Below, piece after piece: positions 52,317-60,906 of a DNA stretch of 63,863 bases. Below the pieces are notes generated by a model. The model searched no databases. It was not told the DNA's origin and saw only the letters and a program-made list of their open reading frames with translations. The number at the start of each line of letters is the position of its first letter. Position 1 is the first letter of the stretch. Source of the stretch: Desulfobacteraceae bacterium (GTDB taxonomy: Bacteria > Desulfobacterota > Desulfobacteria > Desulfobacterales > Desulfosalsimonadaceae). Location: NCBI GenBank assembly GCA_003599885.1, contig QZKW01000028.1, positions 1-63,863 of the forward strand, given 5' to 3'. The translations under genes and the position numbers were made by a program.

Positions 52317-54002
52317 CTATGAAAATATTTTTTCCAGGATGACCTTTGTCACCATATAGGTGGGGCGCACCCCTTCCGCGCCCATTTCTCCGGCAGCCAG
52401 TGTCTGACCGCTCACGAGGGGGTTGTCTGAGGCGTAATAGGCATAACGGACCCGGACGTCTTTGGAGATATGCTCTTTAATGATGGCCGCGTTGATGGCC
52501 CGCTGGTAATGCCCGCCTTCCATTTCCAGGCCGATGGTGTTCCAGGAAGACTGGAAACGTTTCAGCAGATCCCGGTTTTGCAGGCTTGTTCCCAGCACCG
52601 TGATCACCGGGCCGGTGTAGACATTCACATCCGGATCAAAATCCTCTTTTTTCAGATCGTTATCAATCATGTAATTGTCGGATGACCCTTCAACTACGTG
52701 GGCCGTGGCCAGCATGATATCTCCCTTTTGTCCCGGCAGGATCCCGGCTTTGCCCATGATGGAAATAGAAGCCACGTTCATCGGGGTGTCGTGATTGTCG
52801 TCCACGGGTTCCAGGAGCCGGTCCATGACCTCAAACGCCTGGGCGCCGAAGGCATAGTCCATGACCAGAATGACCGGCTTTTTGTCCGGCCCTTCCGGTA
52901 TGTTGAACCGGATATCCGGGTGGAACGACACGGAACCAAGGCCGGCTGTATCGATGATCTGGCAGTCGATATGGGCGCCTGACCGGTCCGGCAGCTCAAA
53001 AAATCCGTGCTGGCGCGCATAGGTAAGAATCGTTTCCCCCTGTTCCCGAAGGCAGAGAATGAAATCGTACAGATTGTCGCCGGTTTTGCTTTGTTGCGGC
53101 ATGCGGCAGGAGGTGACGGCGGCATGACCGTAAAGCAGGTTGACCACGCTGTGAAGATTCGCGCTGACAATATGCAGGGGACGGTCCAGGAGATCCAGTT
53201 CCCGCAATTTTTTCTTGATGTCTTCCGCCCATTTTGCCCCATACCGCTGGTGGGCGATAATGTTCATCAGCGAAGGGGTCAGGTGGACGATCAGGAAATT
53301 TTCAAAGGCTTTTTTCTCTTCATTCACCCGGTGGCCCAGGTGATAAATCAGCTTGAACAGACCGTTGTTGGCCTGATGATTTTTCCGGCTGCGTTCAAAA
53401 TTTTCATATGACTGCCGGGTTTCCTGGTAGGAGCGGCCCAGCACCAGGCTCAGGTCCCAGATGGCCCGCTCCACTTCCTTGGGGCTGAGTTCGTCCATCC
53501 GGTTCACGGCTTTTTCCAGATCACTCCATTCGCTGGTCATTTTCCCGTATTCATCGGTCATATGGCGCTGAATTTTTTTGGCTTCAATGTTTAAAAACGT
53601 CAGATGGGTGAGGATATCGTAGATCTCGCTTAAGCCGCGGGTAATCACAAAACACATTTCTTCCTTGCTGATCCGGTAACAGGTGCGCCGGCGTTTGACG
53701 GGAATGATTTTTTCAAAGGAATTTTCACCGAAATGATCTTCTTCCGTGAGAATAACGCGGGTGCATTCTTCAATGCCGCGGGGCAGGCGGTCAATCACAT
53801 ATTCCAGGCCGTTGAGTTCCACCACCCGGGGGTCGTTCATGCTCCCGTAAATTTCCGGACTCAGGGTTTTCAGGCTTTCGGCCAGGGCCTGTCCCATGCG
53901 ACCCGACGGCCTGAAAAAGCCGCGAAGGGCCAGGGCGTTGGAAAGGGTTTTAAACGATTGAATGGCGACACGGGCTTTTTGGGAACTGGTCAAATCCTGC
54001 AT
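52317..54002 (-). CDS. Conserved unknown protein with phosphorylase-like C-terminal domain
   Basis: The 561-residue product is not assigned to a named family. It is soluble; the N-terminal half is helical. Residues about 340-561 read like the nucleoside phosphorylase fold: an ILVMDYAFGAQAFEVMDRLL strand-helix, GKAGILPGQKGDIMLATAHV, and TIGLEMEGGHYQRAINAA, the place where phosphorylases bind the ribose and base, then YYASDNPLV. It could be a purine or nucleotide-binding enzyme or a degraded relative. It is encoded 12 bp upstream of mltF. Function not established. Confidence 0.65.
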   Translation of the reverse strand: MQDLTSSQKARVAIQSFKTLSNALALRGFFRPSGRMGQALAESLKTLSPEIYGSMNDPRVVELNGLEYVIDRLPRGIEECTRVILTEEDHFGENSFEKIIPVKRRRTCYRISKEEMCFVITRGLSEIYDILTHLTFLNIEAKKIQRHMTDEYGKMTSEWSDLEKAVNRMDELSPKEVERAIWDLSLVLGRSYQETRQSYENFERSRKNHQANNGLFKLIYHLGHRVNEEKKAFENFLIVHLTPSLMNIIAHQRYGAKWAEDIKKKLRELDLLDRPLHIVSANLHSVVNLLYGHAAVTSCRMPQQSKTGDNLYDFILCLREQGETILTYARQHGFFELPDRSGAHIDCQIIDTAGLGSVSFHPDIRFNIPEGPDKKPVILVMDYAFGAQAFEVMDRLLEPVDDNHDTPMNVASISIMGKAGILPGQKGDIMLATAHVVEGSSDNYMIDNDLKKEDFDPDVNVYTGPVITVLGTSLQNRDLLKRFQSSWNTIGLEMEGGHYQRAINAAIIKEHISKDVRVRYAYYASDNPLVSGQTLAAGEMGAEGVRPTYMVTKVILEKIFS

Positions 54003-54196
54003 GGGGGCGGAGCTCCTTTTTCAAAAAATACGGACGGTTCCATAAATGTCTAATCCTGACGGAAGCATAAGGCACGATTATCTATAGCATTTCATTTTTT
54101 AAAAATAAAGCATTACGCTCAGGCGAAAATATTGTAAACTGTACTTCCATGCCGTCATCCCCATCAGGATTTTTTAGATCAAACAGGGAGGAGCCG

Positions 54197-56038
54197 TTGT
54201 TTTCATTTAATCTGAAAACCATCATTCGAAATGGGTTCCGGTTTGTCAATTTCGGATCCATGATCCGTCTGACCCTGGGTCTGCCAACCCGCTCCGGACG
54301 CGTTTTTCTGATATTCGAAGAAAAAGAATACACCTGCCAGGAGGTTTATGTCCGATCAGCACAGTATGCGGACTTTTTTCTGCGCAAACGGCAGCAGCAG
54401 ATAGAGGCCGGGATTCTCGGGAAAGAAGACCGGCTGAAGATCGGGATTTACCAGGAAAACACCCCGGATTTCCTGTTTGCGGTTTTTGGGGCCGGACTCA
54501 GCAATTCAACGCTGTTTGCCTTCAATACGGGGTTTAGAGGAAAAACGCTGGCCGGGGTCATTAATCAGGCGAACATCTCCCTGCTGCTGACGGACGGTGG
54601 GGCGGACGAAGAAGTGGGCCGTCTTTTAGGCGAGATCCCCGGTCTGGGCCATGAACAGGTTTTTATCACTGGCGATAGCCGGGCGCAGAATCCAAAGGGG
54701 TTTAAAGCCATTGACGCGGCCATTCGGGAAACGGAAACCGGGCCTGGCAAATTATCCGGCGCCCCCATGGACAATACCGCCCCGGTGCTGGTGATTTATA
54801 CGTCCGGAACCACGGGCATGCCCAAAGGCGTTCCCTGCACACATCTCAAGATGGTCGGGGCCGGGGCTGTGGTCCAGTCTGCCGTCCGCCTGAAGAAAGC
54901 CGATCGGGGCTATGTGTGCATGCCTCTTTTTCATTCCAATGCCTGGTATATCGGTATCCTGCCCGTGATGCTCGCGGGGGCCTCCTTTGTACTCAAACGC
55001 AATTTCAGCGCGGGCGCGTTTGAAGAAGATATCCTGAAACACGGCGTGACCTTCATGAACTATGTAGGCCAGCCCCTCCATTATATTATCGCGGCCCTTG
55101 AGAAAAAATACGGCAGCCCGGAGGCTGTGGAGGCGGCCCTGGCCCGCCATCCCGCCAACCGGTTCCGCACAGCCTATGGAAACGGGGCGCTGCCCATCGA
55201 CCGCCGGAAACTGATGCGATACCTGGGCATGGAACATATTTTCGAGATTTACGGGTCCACCGAAGCGGTCATCACCACTGCCAACAAACCCGGCGACCCC
55301 ATTGACAGCCTGGGCAGACTTCCCGGATCCGTAGTTATCAGAAACGAGCAGGGTGAGCCCTGCCCCCCGGCCATCGTGGATGAAAAAGGGCAGATCCTCA
55401 ACTATGACGCGGCAGTGGGCGAGATCACCAAGCAAGCGGATGAAAACAACCTGCGGTTCGGCGGGTATTTCGGTGATCCGGGCGCCACAAGCCGTAAATT
55501 CCGGGACGGCATTTACCATTCGGGGGACCTTGGCCATGTGCGGATTATCGGCGGCAAGCGCTATCTGTATTTCAATGGCCGGACCGACGACTGGATCAGA
55601 AAGGACGGGGAGAATTTTTCAGCGGAAAACGTGGCGGATTACGCCAGCCGGCTGCCGGGCGTCCATCTGGCGGCTGCTTATGGCGCGCCATGCGCGGTGT
55701 CGGACGAACAGGTGATGGTTACGATTCAGCTGGAAGAAAACGCGGGGTTTGATCCGCAGCAGGCCTTTGACTGGTTTATGGACCAACAGAAAACCGGGGG
55801 CATGGATCCCAAATGGATGCCGGATTATATCCGGATCATCGATGACATCCCCCTCACCAGCACCCAGAAAATTTTGGTGCGGCCGTTTAAGAAAGATCAT
55901 TTCAATATCCTTAAAAAACCGGATATGCGGATTTATTTCAGGCTCCGGGGAGACGTCACCTACCGGCCTCTTACGGTTGAAGCGTTTGCGGATATTCAGG
56001 CCCGGTTCGCCGAAACCGGGCGACTGGATCTGATCTAA
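54197..56038 (+). CDS. Fatty-acid/acyl-CoA synthetase, AMP-binding (FadD-like)
   Basis: The product is a very-long-chain acyl-CoA synthetase-type enzyme. It has the AMP-binding signature LVIYTSGTTGMPKGVPCTHLK, AYGNGALP, EIYGSTEAV and YHSGDLGHV, and NGRTDDWIRKDGENFSAENV in the C-terminal domain. The C-terminal lysine region is replaced by TSTQKILVRPFKKDHF, as in the FATP/FadD6 subfamily. The start is placed at TTG 54197 because GGGAGG lies six bases before it; an ATG at 54149 without site would add 16 residues. It probably activates fatty acids for import or beta-oxidation. Confidence 0.9.
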   Translation: MFSFNLKTIIRNGFRFVNFGSMIRLTLGLPTRSGRVFLIFEEKEYTCQEVYVRSAQYADFFLRKRQQQIEAGILGKEDRLKIGIYQENTPDFLFAVFGAGLSNSTLFAFNTGFRGKTLAGVINQANISLLLTDGGADEEVGRLLGEIPGLGHEQVFITGDSRAQNPKGFKAIDAAIRETETGPGKLSGAPMDNTAPVLVIYTSGTTGMPKGVPCTHLKMVGAGAVVQSAVRLKKADRGYVCMPLFHSNAWYIGILPVMLAGASFVLKRNFSAGAFEEDILKHGVTFMNYVGQPLHYIIAALEKKYGSPEAVEAALARHPANRFRTAYGNGALPIDRRKLMRYLGMEHIFEIYGSTEAVITTANKPGDPIDSLGRLPGSVVIRNEQGEPCPPAIVDEKGQILNYDAAVGEITKQADENNLRFGGYFGDPGATSRKFRDGIYHSGDLGHVRIIGGKRYLYFNGRTDDWIRKDGENFSAENVADYASRLPGVHLAAAYGAPCAVSDEQVMVTIQLEENAGFDPQQAFDWFMDQQKTGGMDPKWMPDYIRIIDDIPLTSTQKILVRPFKKDHFNILKKPDMRIYFRLRGDVTYRPLTVEAFADIQARFAETGRLDLI

Positions 56039-56068
56039 TAAACTGAAGCCGGGAAAAGGAAAAAAATT

Positions 56069-57574
56069 ATGAAATCCGGGTATGATCAACAAACGATAAA
56101 ACCTTTTGCTGAAGTTTTTGACAACATTATGGGTTCGATTCGTGAACCTTTGGTGGTGCTTGATTCTGATCTGAAGGTGGTAAAAGCCAATTACGCCTTT
56201 TACCATACGTTCTGCATGAAACCCGATGAGGCAGAGGGGGTGCTGATTTATGATCTTGGCAACCGGCAATGGAACATCCCGGCGCTTCGGGAGTTGCTTG
56301 AAGACATCCTCCCTCAAAATTCCGCATTCCACGACTTTGAAGTGGAACATGAATTTGAGACTATCGGCCGGAAGATCATGCATTTAAACGCGAGGCGGAT
56401 TTACACCAAATCGAACAAGACACAACTGATCCTTCTGGCCATTGAGGATGTGACGGACCGTGAGAATTATAAAAGAAACCTTGAGGAACTCGTTACCGAG
56501 CGCACAGTGGCGCTTATCCACGCAAGGGAAGAGGCGGAAAAAAGGAGACAAGTCGCTGAATCCGCGCTGTCCGAAATAAAGCGGTTAAAAAAACGTCTGG
56601 AAGCGGAAAGGGCCTATCTGCAGGAAGAAATTAAGCTGGAGTATAATTTTGAGAACATTATCGGTCAAAGCGACGGGCTTAAATACGTACTCTTTAAGGT
56701 TGAACAAATTGCCGCCAGCGATACCATCGTGTTGGTTCTTGGGGAGACAGGAACCGGCAAGGAGCTGGTCGCCCGTGCCATTCACGGCCTGAGTAAGCGC
56801 AAAAACCGGGCGCTGGTAAAAGTAAATTGCGCCACTCTCCCGGCAAACCTGATTGAAAGCGAATTGTTCGGCCATGAGAAAGGTTCTTTCACGGGATCTC
56901 TTTCCAGGCACCTGGGTCGATTTGAAGTCGCCAACGGATCGACTCTTTTTCTGGATGAAATCGGGGAATTGCCGATAGAATTACAGGCAAAACTGCTCAG
57001 GGTGATCCAGGACGGCGAATTTGAACGGGTGGGCAGCTCCCGCACCATCAAAGTCGATACACGGATTATTGCCGCCACCAATCGCAATCTGGAAGAGGAG
57101 GTCAAGAAGGGCAATTTTCGTGAAGACCTCTGGTACCGGTTGAATGTTTTTCCGATTACGCTGCCGCCGCTAAGGGACCGGGCGGATGACATCCCGCTGC
57201 TGGTGGATTTTTATGTTAAGAAAATTTCCCGGCGAATGGGCAAGAGCATCGAAATCATTCCGGAAAACGTTATGGATGCTTTACAAAGTTATGGCTGGCC
57301 GGGAAATATCCGGGAGATGGAAAACGTCCTTGAACGTGCCGTGATCAATTCGTCGGGTCCCAAGCTGCGCCTGGTGGATGAACTCAGGAAACCAGCCAAG
57401 GAAGCAAGCATCAGTCGTAAAACCCTGGAGTCGGTTGAGCGGGATTATATTATCCAGACACTTGAACAAACCGGATGGAAAGTCGGCGGGAAAAACAGTG
57501 CGGCTGAAATCCTTGGACTCGACCGCAGCACCTTGCGCGCCCGCATGCGTAAACTCAATATCCAAAAACCTTAA
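56069..57574 (+). CDS. PAS-containing sigma-54-dependent transcription activator
   Basis: The 501-residue protein has an N-terminal PAS domain (about 15-130, FDNIMGSIREPLVVLDSDLKVV), a coiled-coil linker, a sigma-54 AAA+ domain with Walker A GETGTGKE near residue 230 and Walker B LFLDEIGEL, and a C-terminal Fis-type helix-turn-helix (GKNSAAEILGLDRSTLRARM). The sigma-54 contact loop reads GSFTGS instead of the usual GAFTGA. It has no receiver domain, so a ligand, redox or other signal on PAS controls it. Downstream genes have repeat-marked promoter regions and may be its targets. A large palindrome terminator follows. Confidence 0.93.
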   Translation: MKSGYDQQTIKPFAEVFDNIMGSIREPLVVLDSDLKVVKANYAFYHTFCMKPDEAEGVLIYDLGNRQWNIPALRELLEDILPQNSAFHDFEVEHEFETIGRKIMHLNARRIYTKSNKTQLILLAIEDVTDRENYKRNLEELVTERTVALIHAREEAEKRRQVAESALSEIKRLKKRLEAERAYLQEEIKLEYNFENIIGQSDGLKYVLFKVEQIAASDTIVLVLGETGTGKELVARAIHGLSKRKNRALVKVNCATLPANLIESELFGHEKGSFTGSLSRHLGRFEVANGSTLFLDEIGELPIELQAKLLRVIQDGEFERVGSSRTIKVDTRIIAATNRNLEEEVKKGNFREDLWYRLNVFPITLPPLRDRADDIPLLVDFYVKKISRRMGKSIEIIPENVMDALQSYGWPGNIREMENVLERAVINSSGPKLRLVDELRKPAKEASISRKTLESVERDYIIQTLEQTGWKVGGKNSAAEILGLDRSTLRARMRKLNIQKP

Positions 57575-57648
57575 ATTTTTATCCTCATTCAATCTGCCCT
57601 TCTAAAATTGTTCTTCATCTTTACCCGTTGCCTTTCATGGCACCCGGC

Positions 57649-57704
57649 GTCACATAAAAAGGTCACATATGACCAAAAGGTCATATGTGACCTTTTTATG
57701 TGAC
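57649..57704. terminator. 26-bp perfect palindrome after the activator gene
   Basis: GTCACATAAAAAGGTCACAT and following bases (57649-57674) pair exactly with 57679-57704 around AAAA. T-rich ends make it a terminator in both directions. Each arm carries an inner GGTCA...TGACC site that could also bind a regulator. Confidence 0.75.
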
Positions 57705-57749
57705 TACTGCTGACTGCCGTAACCCTCTTTTTTAAAACTAATTGTTTCT

Positions 57750-57808
57750 AAAAATCAGCAGGATGTGAACTAAAAACCAGGTGTTCAAACTTTGGCATGA
57801 AGTTTGAT
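57750..57808 (+). promoter_or_regulatory. Candidate promoter region 1 (AAAAATCAG and TTGGCAT boxes)
   Basis: An AAAAATCAG box (57750-57758) lies 36 bases before TTGGCATG, which has GG-10-GA spacing to TTTGAT at -12. The layout is repeated before the BON gene (58708-58767) at almost equal spacing, and ends about 100 bp before the khpA start. The -12 GA differs from the usual GC, so sigma-54 use is uncertain. Confidence 0.5.
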
Positions 57809-57908
57809 TATTTATTTGGTGAACGAAAACACCGATGAAATAAAAACCCGGTCACAGTCGCGTTATTACGAGCGTCCATTTGATATCTAACCACAAAAGG
57901 AGTGCGCC

Positions 57909-58139
57909 ATGAAAGAAATCATTGAAACAATTGCACGAGCATTAGTTGATGAACCCGGTTTCGTAACCGTCAGCGAAGTCGACGGGGGGCAGACGTCAAT
58001 ACTGGAACTCAAAGTAGCCAAAACAGACCTGGGTAAGATCATCGGTAAACAGGGCCGGACCGCCGGCGCTATGCGGGTCATATTAAACGCTGTTTCGGCA
58101 AAGGCAAAAAAGCACACCGTGCTCGATATCGTCGAATAA
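57909..58139 (+). CDS. khpA: KhpA-type KH-domain RNA-binding protein
   Basis: The 76-residue product is a single KH domain of the KhpA/YlqC family, which binds RNA, often with a KhpB partner, and affects envelope growth or small RNA networks. The GxxG loop is seen in GKIIGKQGRTAGAMR near residue 45. Start ATG follows AAAAGGAG. It is the first gene after the repeat-marked promoter region and is followed by a broken Usp gene; this isolated location away from rpsP is unusual for khpA. Confidence 0.9.
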   Translation: MKEIIETIARALVDEPGFVTVSEVDGGQTSILELKVAKTDLGKIIGKQGRTAGAMRVILNAVSAKAKKHTVLDIVE

Positions 58140-58215
58140 TCTGAAAAAAGGTCCAGGAAAGCGCATCGTCAGCAAAGGGAGTTAAGCATTTAAAAACAGC
58201 CATTAAAGGAGATTG

Positions 58216-58472
58216 ATGATTTCAAAAATTCTTGCACCGACAGACGGATCACTGTCCGCTCAAAAGGCCGCCAGATATGCCATTGGCCTCGCCAAACAGC
58301 TAAAGTGTTCGATAATTATTCTGATATTAAAGAAGCCGAGAGCGCCGATGTTGATCTTATTGTGATCGGCTCGCATGGAAGAAGCGCTTTAGCAGCCGCG
58401 TTCCTCGGTAGCGTTACCTACAACACAATCCAAAAAGAGACAAAAATCCAGGTACTTATTGTGAAGCGATAA
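58216..58472 (+). pseudogene. Universal stress protein (UspA) remnant with internal deletion and frameshift
   Basis: The frame from ATG 58216 starts like a Usp (MISKILAPTDGSLSAQKAAR, AIGLAKQLK), and after about codon 33 the reading frame leaves the family. A second frame then gives the Usp C-terminus (VDLIVIGSHGRSALAAAFLG, ending VLIVKR at 58472). About 60 residues of the middle are missing. The C-terminal GSHGRS ATP motif is preserved. The whole is 257 bp where about 440 bp is normal, so it is a deletion pseudogene. AAAGGAG precedes the ATG. Confidence 0.82.
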
Positions 58473-58614
58473 TGAAGGATAATTTTCCGGTTGTTGATGG
58501 CTGATGGGATGCAAAAAAGCACGAATAATATGATTATTTTGATATTTAGCAATCGTTAATCAACTTATCAAAGATTGAAGCATTGCCCCCATTATATAAC
58601 ACCAACTTTATTCC

Positions 58615-58658
58615 AAAAAAGGTCATATATGACCACAGGGTACATATGACCTTTTTTT
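58615..58658. terminator. Second double-palindrome terminator
   Basis: GGTCATATATGACC, a short spacer and GGTACATATGACC between A and T runs repeat the plan of the element at 57649-57704. It lies 145 bp past the Usp remnant. Confidence 0.65.
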
Positions 58659-58707
58659 ATGGCTTTTAAACTCCATCCTGTAAATGCTTTTTGAACTGGA
58701 TATTCTT

Positions 58708-58767
58708 AAAAATCAGAATGATGATTGATGTGATCTTGAGCGTTGGAACTCTGGCACAAAAAATGAA
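58708..58767 (+). promoter_or_regulatory. Candidate promoter region 2 (AAAAATCAG and CTGGCAC boxes)
   Basis: AAAAATCAG (58708-58716) lies 36-37 bp before CTGGCAC, a perfect -24 hexamer, with GG-10-GA to ATGAAT. It mirrors the region at 57750-57808 and ends about 85 bp before the BON gene. The -12 GA again differs from consensus. Confidence 0.5.
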
Positions 58768-58851
58768 TCTATAAAAAGCAAGGATAGATAAATCATTCGG
58801 AAAAGGCATTCCGGAAACAACAAAAAAAGTGCAGCAAAGAAAGGAAAGATT

Positions 58852-59166
58852 ATGAAAAAATCAAATTTTATCAGGTACTTTTTTATCGGACTGGTTTTGG
58901 TTGGGTTTATAACCGCTTGTGCGGCGACCAGGAACCAGGAAAGCACCGGGGAGTATGTCGATAATTCGGTGCTTACCTCCAAGGTTAAAGCGGAAATATT
59001 TAATGACCCGATGCTCAAGGTGCTCCAGATCAATGTCGAATCCTATAAAGGCGTCGTGCAGTTGAGCGGATTCGTGGATTCCCCGCAGGCTTCCGCAAGG
59101 GCTGAGCAGATAGCAAAATCGGTCAGGGGAGTGGAATCCGTTGAGAATAGTATTGTGGTGAAATGA
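58852..59166 (+). CDS. BON-domain lipoprotein
   Basis: The 104-residue product has a lipoprotein-type signal (LVLVGFITACAATR) and a single BON domain (VLTSKVKAEIFNDPMLKVL, QINVESYKGVVQLSGFVDS, KSVRGVESVENSI). BON proteins such as OsmY sit in the envelope and are induced by osmotic or other stress. It is preceded by the second repeat-marked promoter region and followed by a CsbD-type gene. Confidence 0.88.
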   Translation: MKKSNFIRYFFIGLVLVGFITACAATRNQESTGEYVDNSVLTSKVKAEIFNDPMLKVLQINVESYKGVVQLSGFVDSPQASARAEQIAKSVRGVESVENSIVVK

Positions 59167-59249
59167 ATCGGCTGGAGCCAATCGATTTTGGATGGCACAA
59201 CATGATTCAAGTAAAACTAACCGAAACCGGAAATAATAAGGAAAATATC

Positions 59250-59429
59250 ATGAAATCAAGCACAAAAGACAAGGCTGAAGGCAAGTTGCACCAGATAAAA
59301 GGCACAATCAAAGAAGTTGCCGGAATAATCGCCGGAAATGATGATCTGGAAGCCAAAGGCAAAGAAGAAAATTTAGAGGGAAAAATTCAGGAAAAGATAG
59401 GCCAGATCAAGAAAGTGGTGAATAAATAA
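59250..59429 (+). CDS. CsbD-family stress protein
   Basis: The 59-residue product is a CsbD-like protein (KDKAEGKLHQIKGTIKEVAG, KEENLEGKIQEKIGQIKKVV), a widespread general-stress family of unknown mechanism. ATG 59250 is chosen, with AAGGAAA nine bases before; a longer frame from 59163 overlaps the BON stop and adds residues unlike the family. It is in the stress-gene run. Confidence 0.88.
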   Translation: MKSSTKDKAEGKLHQIKGTIKEVAGIIAGNDDLEAKGKEENLEGKIQEKIGQIKKVVNK

Positions 59430-59516
59430 ACCTGTTTTCAGGCGTCACCACCTATACAGCCGGCCGTGGCTTAAAATACCGGCGAATCTTTGAAATCTAA
59501 GCTTAAGGAGGCCCCA

Positions 59517-59693
59517 ATGCTGTATACGATTGCCGTAATACTGCTGATCCTTTGGCTGCTGGGATTTGTGAACAATTACACGATGGGCGGATTCATCCAT
59601 ATCCTGCTGGCGTTTGCCGTTGCCACTATACTGGTCAAGACTGTTCAGGGCCGCAAGATCAAAAAGTCAGCAGGACATCATAAACCAAATTAA
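59517..59693 (+). CDS. Lmo0937-family small membrane protein
   Basis: The 58-residue product has two membrane segments and the family pattern MLYTIAVILLILWLLGFV and GGFIHILLAFAVATILV. The start at 59517 has AAGGAGG eight bases upstream. Family members are often found with stress genes such as CsbD. Function unknown. Confidence 0.85.
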   Translation: MLYTIAVILLILWLLGFVNNYTMGGFIHILLAFAVATILVKTVQGRKIKKSAGHHKPN

Positions 59694-59714
59694 AAATATA
59701 TAAGGCAGGACTAA

Positions 59715-59936
59715 ATGAAAATAACCACAATTATTGCTATTATCCTTATTGCTATAGGGATCGTTGCCTTTGGATATCAGGGAATCACCTACACGACCAG
59801 AGAAAAGATCGTCGATATCGGTTCGCTGGAAATGACGGCGGAAAAAACCAGAACGCTTCCGCTGCCCCCGATTGTTGGCGGGTTAACCCTCGCAGGCGGT
59901 ATCGTGCTGCTGGTCATGGGGAGAAAAAAAGAGTGA
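59715..59936 (+). CDS. Small membrane protein, DUF3185-like
   Basis: The 73-residue product has membrane segments at about 4-22 and 52-68, separated by a soluble loop (TTREKIVDIGSLEMTAEKTR). The arrangement, with a conserved GIxxxxxG start, matches DUF3185 proteins. Ribosome site AGGCAGGAC lies 8-12 bp upstream. Function unknown. Confidence 0.75.
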   Translation: MKITTIIAIILIAIGIVAFGYQGITYTTREKIVDIGSLEMTAEKTRTLPLPPIVGGLTLAGGIVLLVMGRKKE

Positions 59937-60006
59937 ACAGCTGAGAACTATCAATAAACGAATCGTCAGATAACTTGGTTATGGCGGAAAGGGCCTTTAA
60001 TAAACA

Positions 60007-60333
60007 ATGAACGTAATCAGAACCATCATGAACGCGATTCCGGAAAAGCAAAAAGAAGTTTTGCAAACGCTTCTTTCACTGGTTGTATCGCCGGGAAAGG
60101 GGAAGGGATGCCGGCGTTATGGGATTTACACTGATGTTGAAGACAGCAATGTTTTCAGTCTGATTTCGGAGTGGGAAACCCGCCAGCACCTGGATCAGTA
60201 TGTGCGTTCCGACGGATTCAGCGTTTTACTGGGGATCAAGAGTCTTTTAATTGAACCGATGGAAATTCAAATACTTACTATCTTAGATGCCGAAGGAATG
60301 GACGCGGTCAATGCCGTAAGAAAAAAAAATTGA
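60007..60333 (+). CDS. ABM-domain (antibiotic biosynthesis monooxygenase-like) protein
   Basis: The 108-residue product has the ferredoxin-like ABM fold (MNVIRTIMNAIPEKQKEVLQ, SLISEWETRQHLDQYVRSD). Similar small proteins act as quinol or polyketide monooxygenases without cofactor, or as dimerisation modules. No catalytic residue is certain. It lies in the run of stress/redox genes with its own start at ATG 60007. Confidence 0.82.
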   Translation: MNVIRTIMNAIPEKQKEVLQTLLSLVVSPGKGKGCRRYGIYTDVEDSNVFSLISEWETRQHLDQYVRSDGFSVLLGIKSLLIEPMEIQILTILDAEGMDAVNAVRKKN

Positions 60334-60371
60334 AACCGGTTTTTTCCATATGAATAAAGAAAGGAAACAGT

Positions 60372-60653
60372 ATGTTAAACAACCCGGAATTCAAGAGCCT
60401 CGAACAGTTAATGGCTGAAGCCGATGAACTTATCCAAAAAATTAATTCTGATGATGCCACCGGCATAAAAGAAGAACATCGCCTTCAATTCGAAAAACAT
60501 GCACAGAATTTCAAAAAGATTCAATCCGAGGTTCAGGGCAAAACCGGGAAGACAGGACTGGCGGAAATAGCCTCCAGTACTGATGGCATGCACGAGGCGA
60601 TCCAAGACATTGTGAAGGCCTTTCAGGAACTGAAAAGTTTCGCAGGGGGATAG
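60372..60653 (+). CDS. Small helical protein, unknown
   Basis: The 93-residue product is acidic and predicted all-helical with possible coiled coil (EFKSLEQLMAEADELIQKI, GMHEAIQDIVKAFQELKSF). No signal peptide. AAAGGAAAC precedes the ATG. No family recognised. Confidence 0.65.
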   Translation: MLNNPEFKSLEQLMAEADELIQKINSDDATGIKEEHRLQFEKHAQNFKKIQSEVQGKTGKTGLAEIASSTDGMHEAIQDIVKAFQELKSFAGG

Positions 60654-60906
60654 CAATACTTATAAAAAAAGGAGGAAAAAAATGCCGGATGCCGCAATGG
60701 TACAGAATTCCTGAACTCGTTTCAGAAAATAGGTAAGGCCGGGTCTTTTTGGACCCCCCAATAGGGGCCAATATATAAAAGGCAGGCGAGGTCATCGGAA
60801 CCGGCTACAGTGCATCGTATTCATATGCGTTCGTTAAGGTTAGAATAAGCAACAATCCTCTATAAAGAGAGGATGTCAAATAACCATAAAAAACAGGAGA
60901 TTGAAA
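60654..60906 (+). other. Intergenic region with a broken-gene remnant
   Basis: A strong ribosome site (AAGGAGG at 60669) precedes ATG 60682, but the frame ends after ten codons (MPDAAMVQNS, stop at 60714). Downstream, codons in another frame read GTGYSASYSYAFVKV near 60800-60850. This suggests a small gene destroyed by mutation. No other gene is seen before the rubredoxin. Confidence 0.35.
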
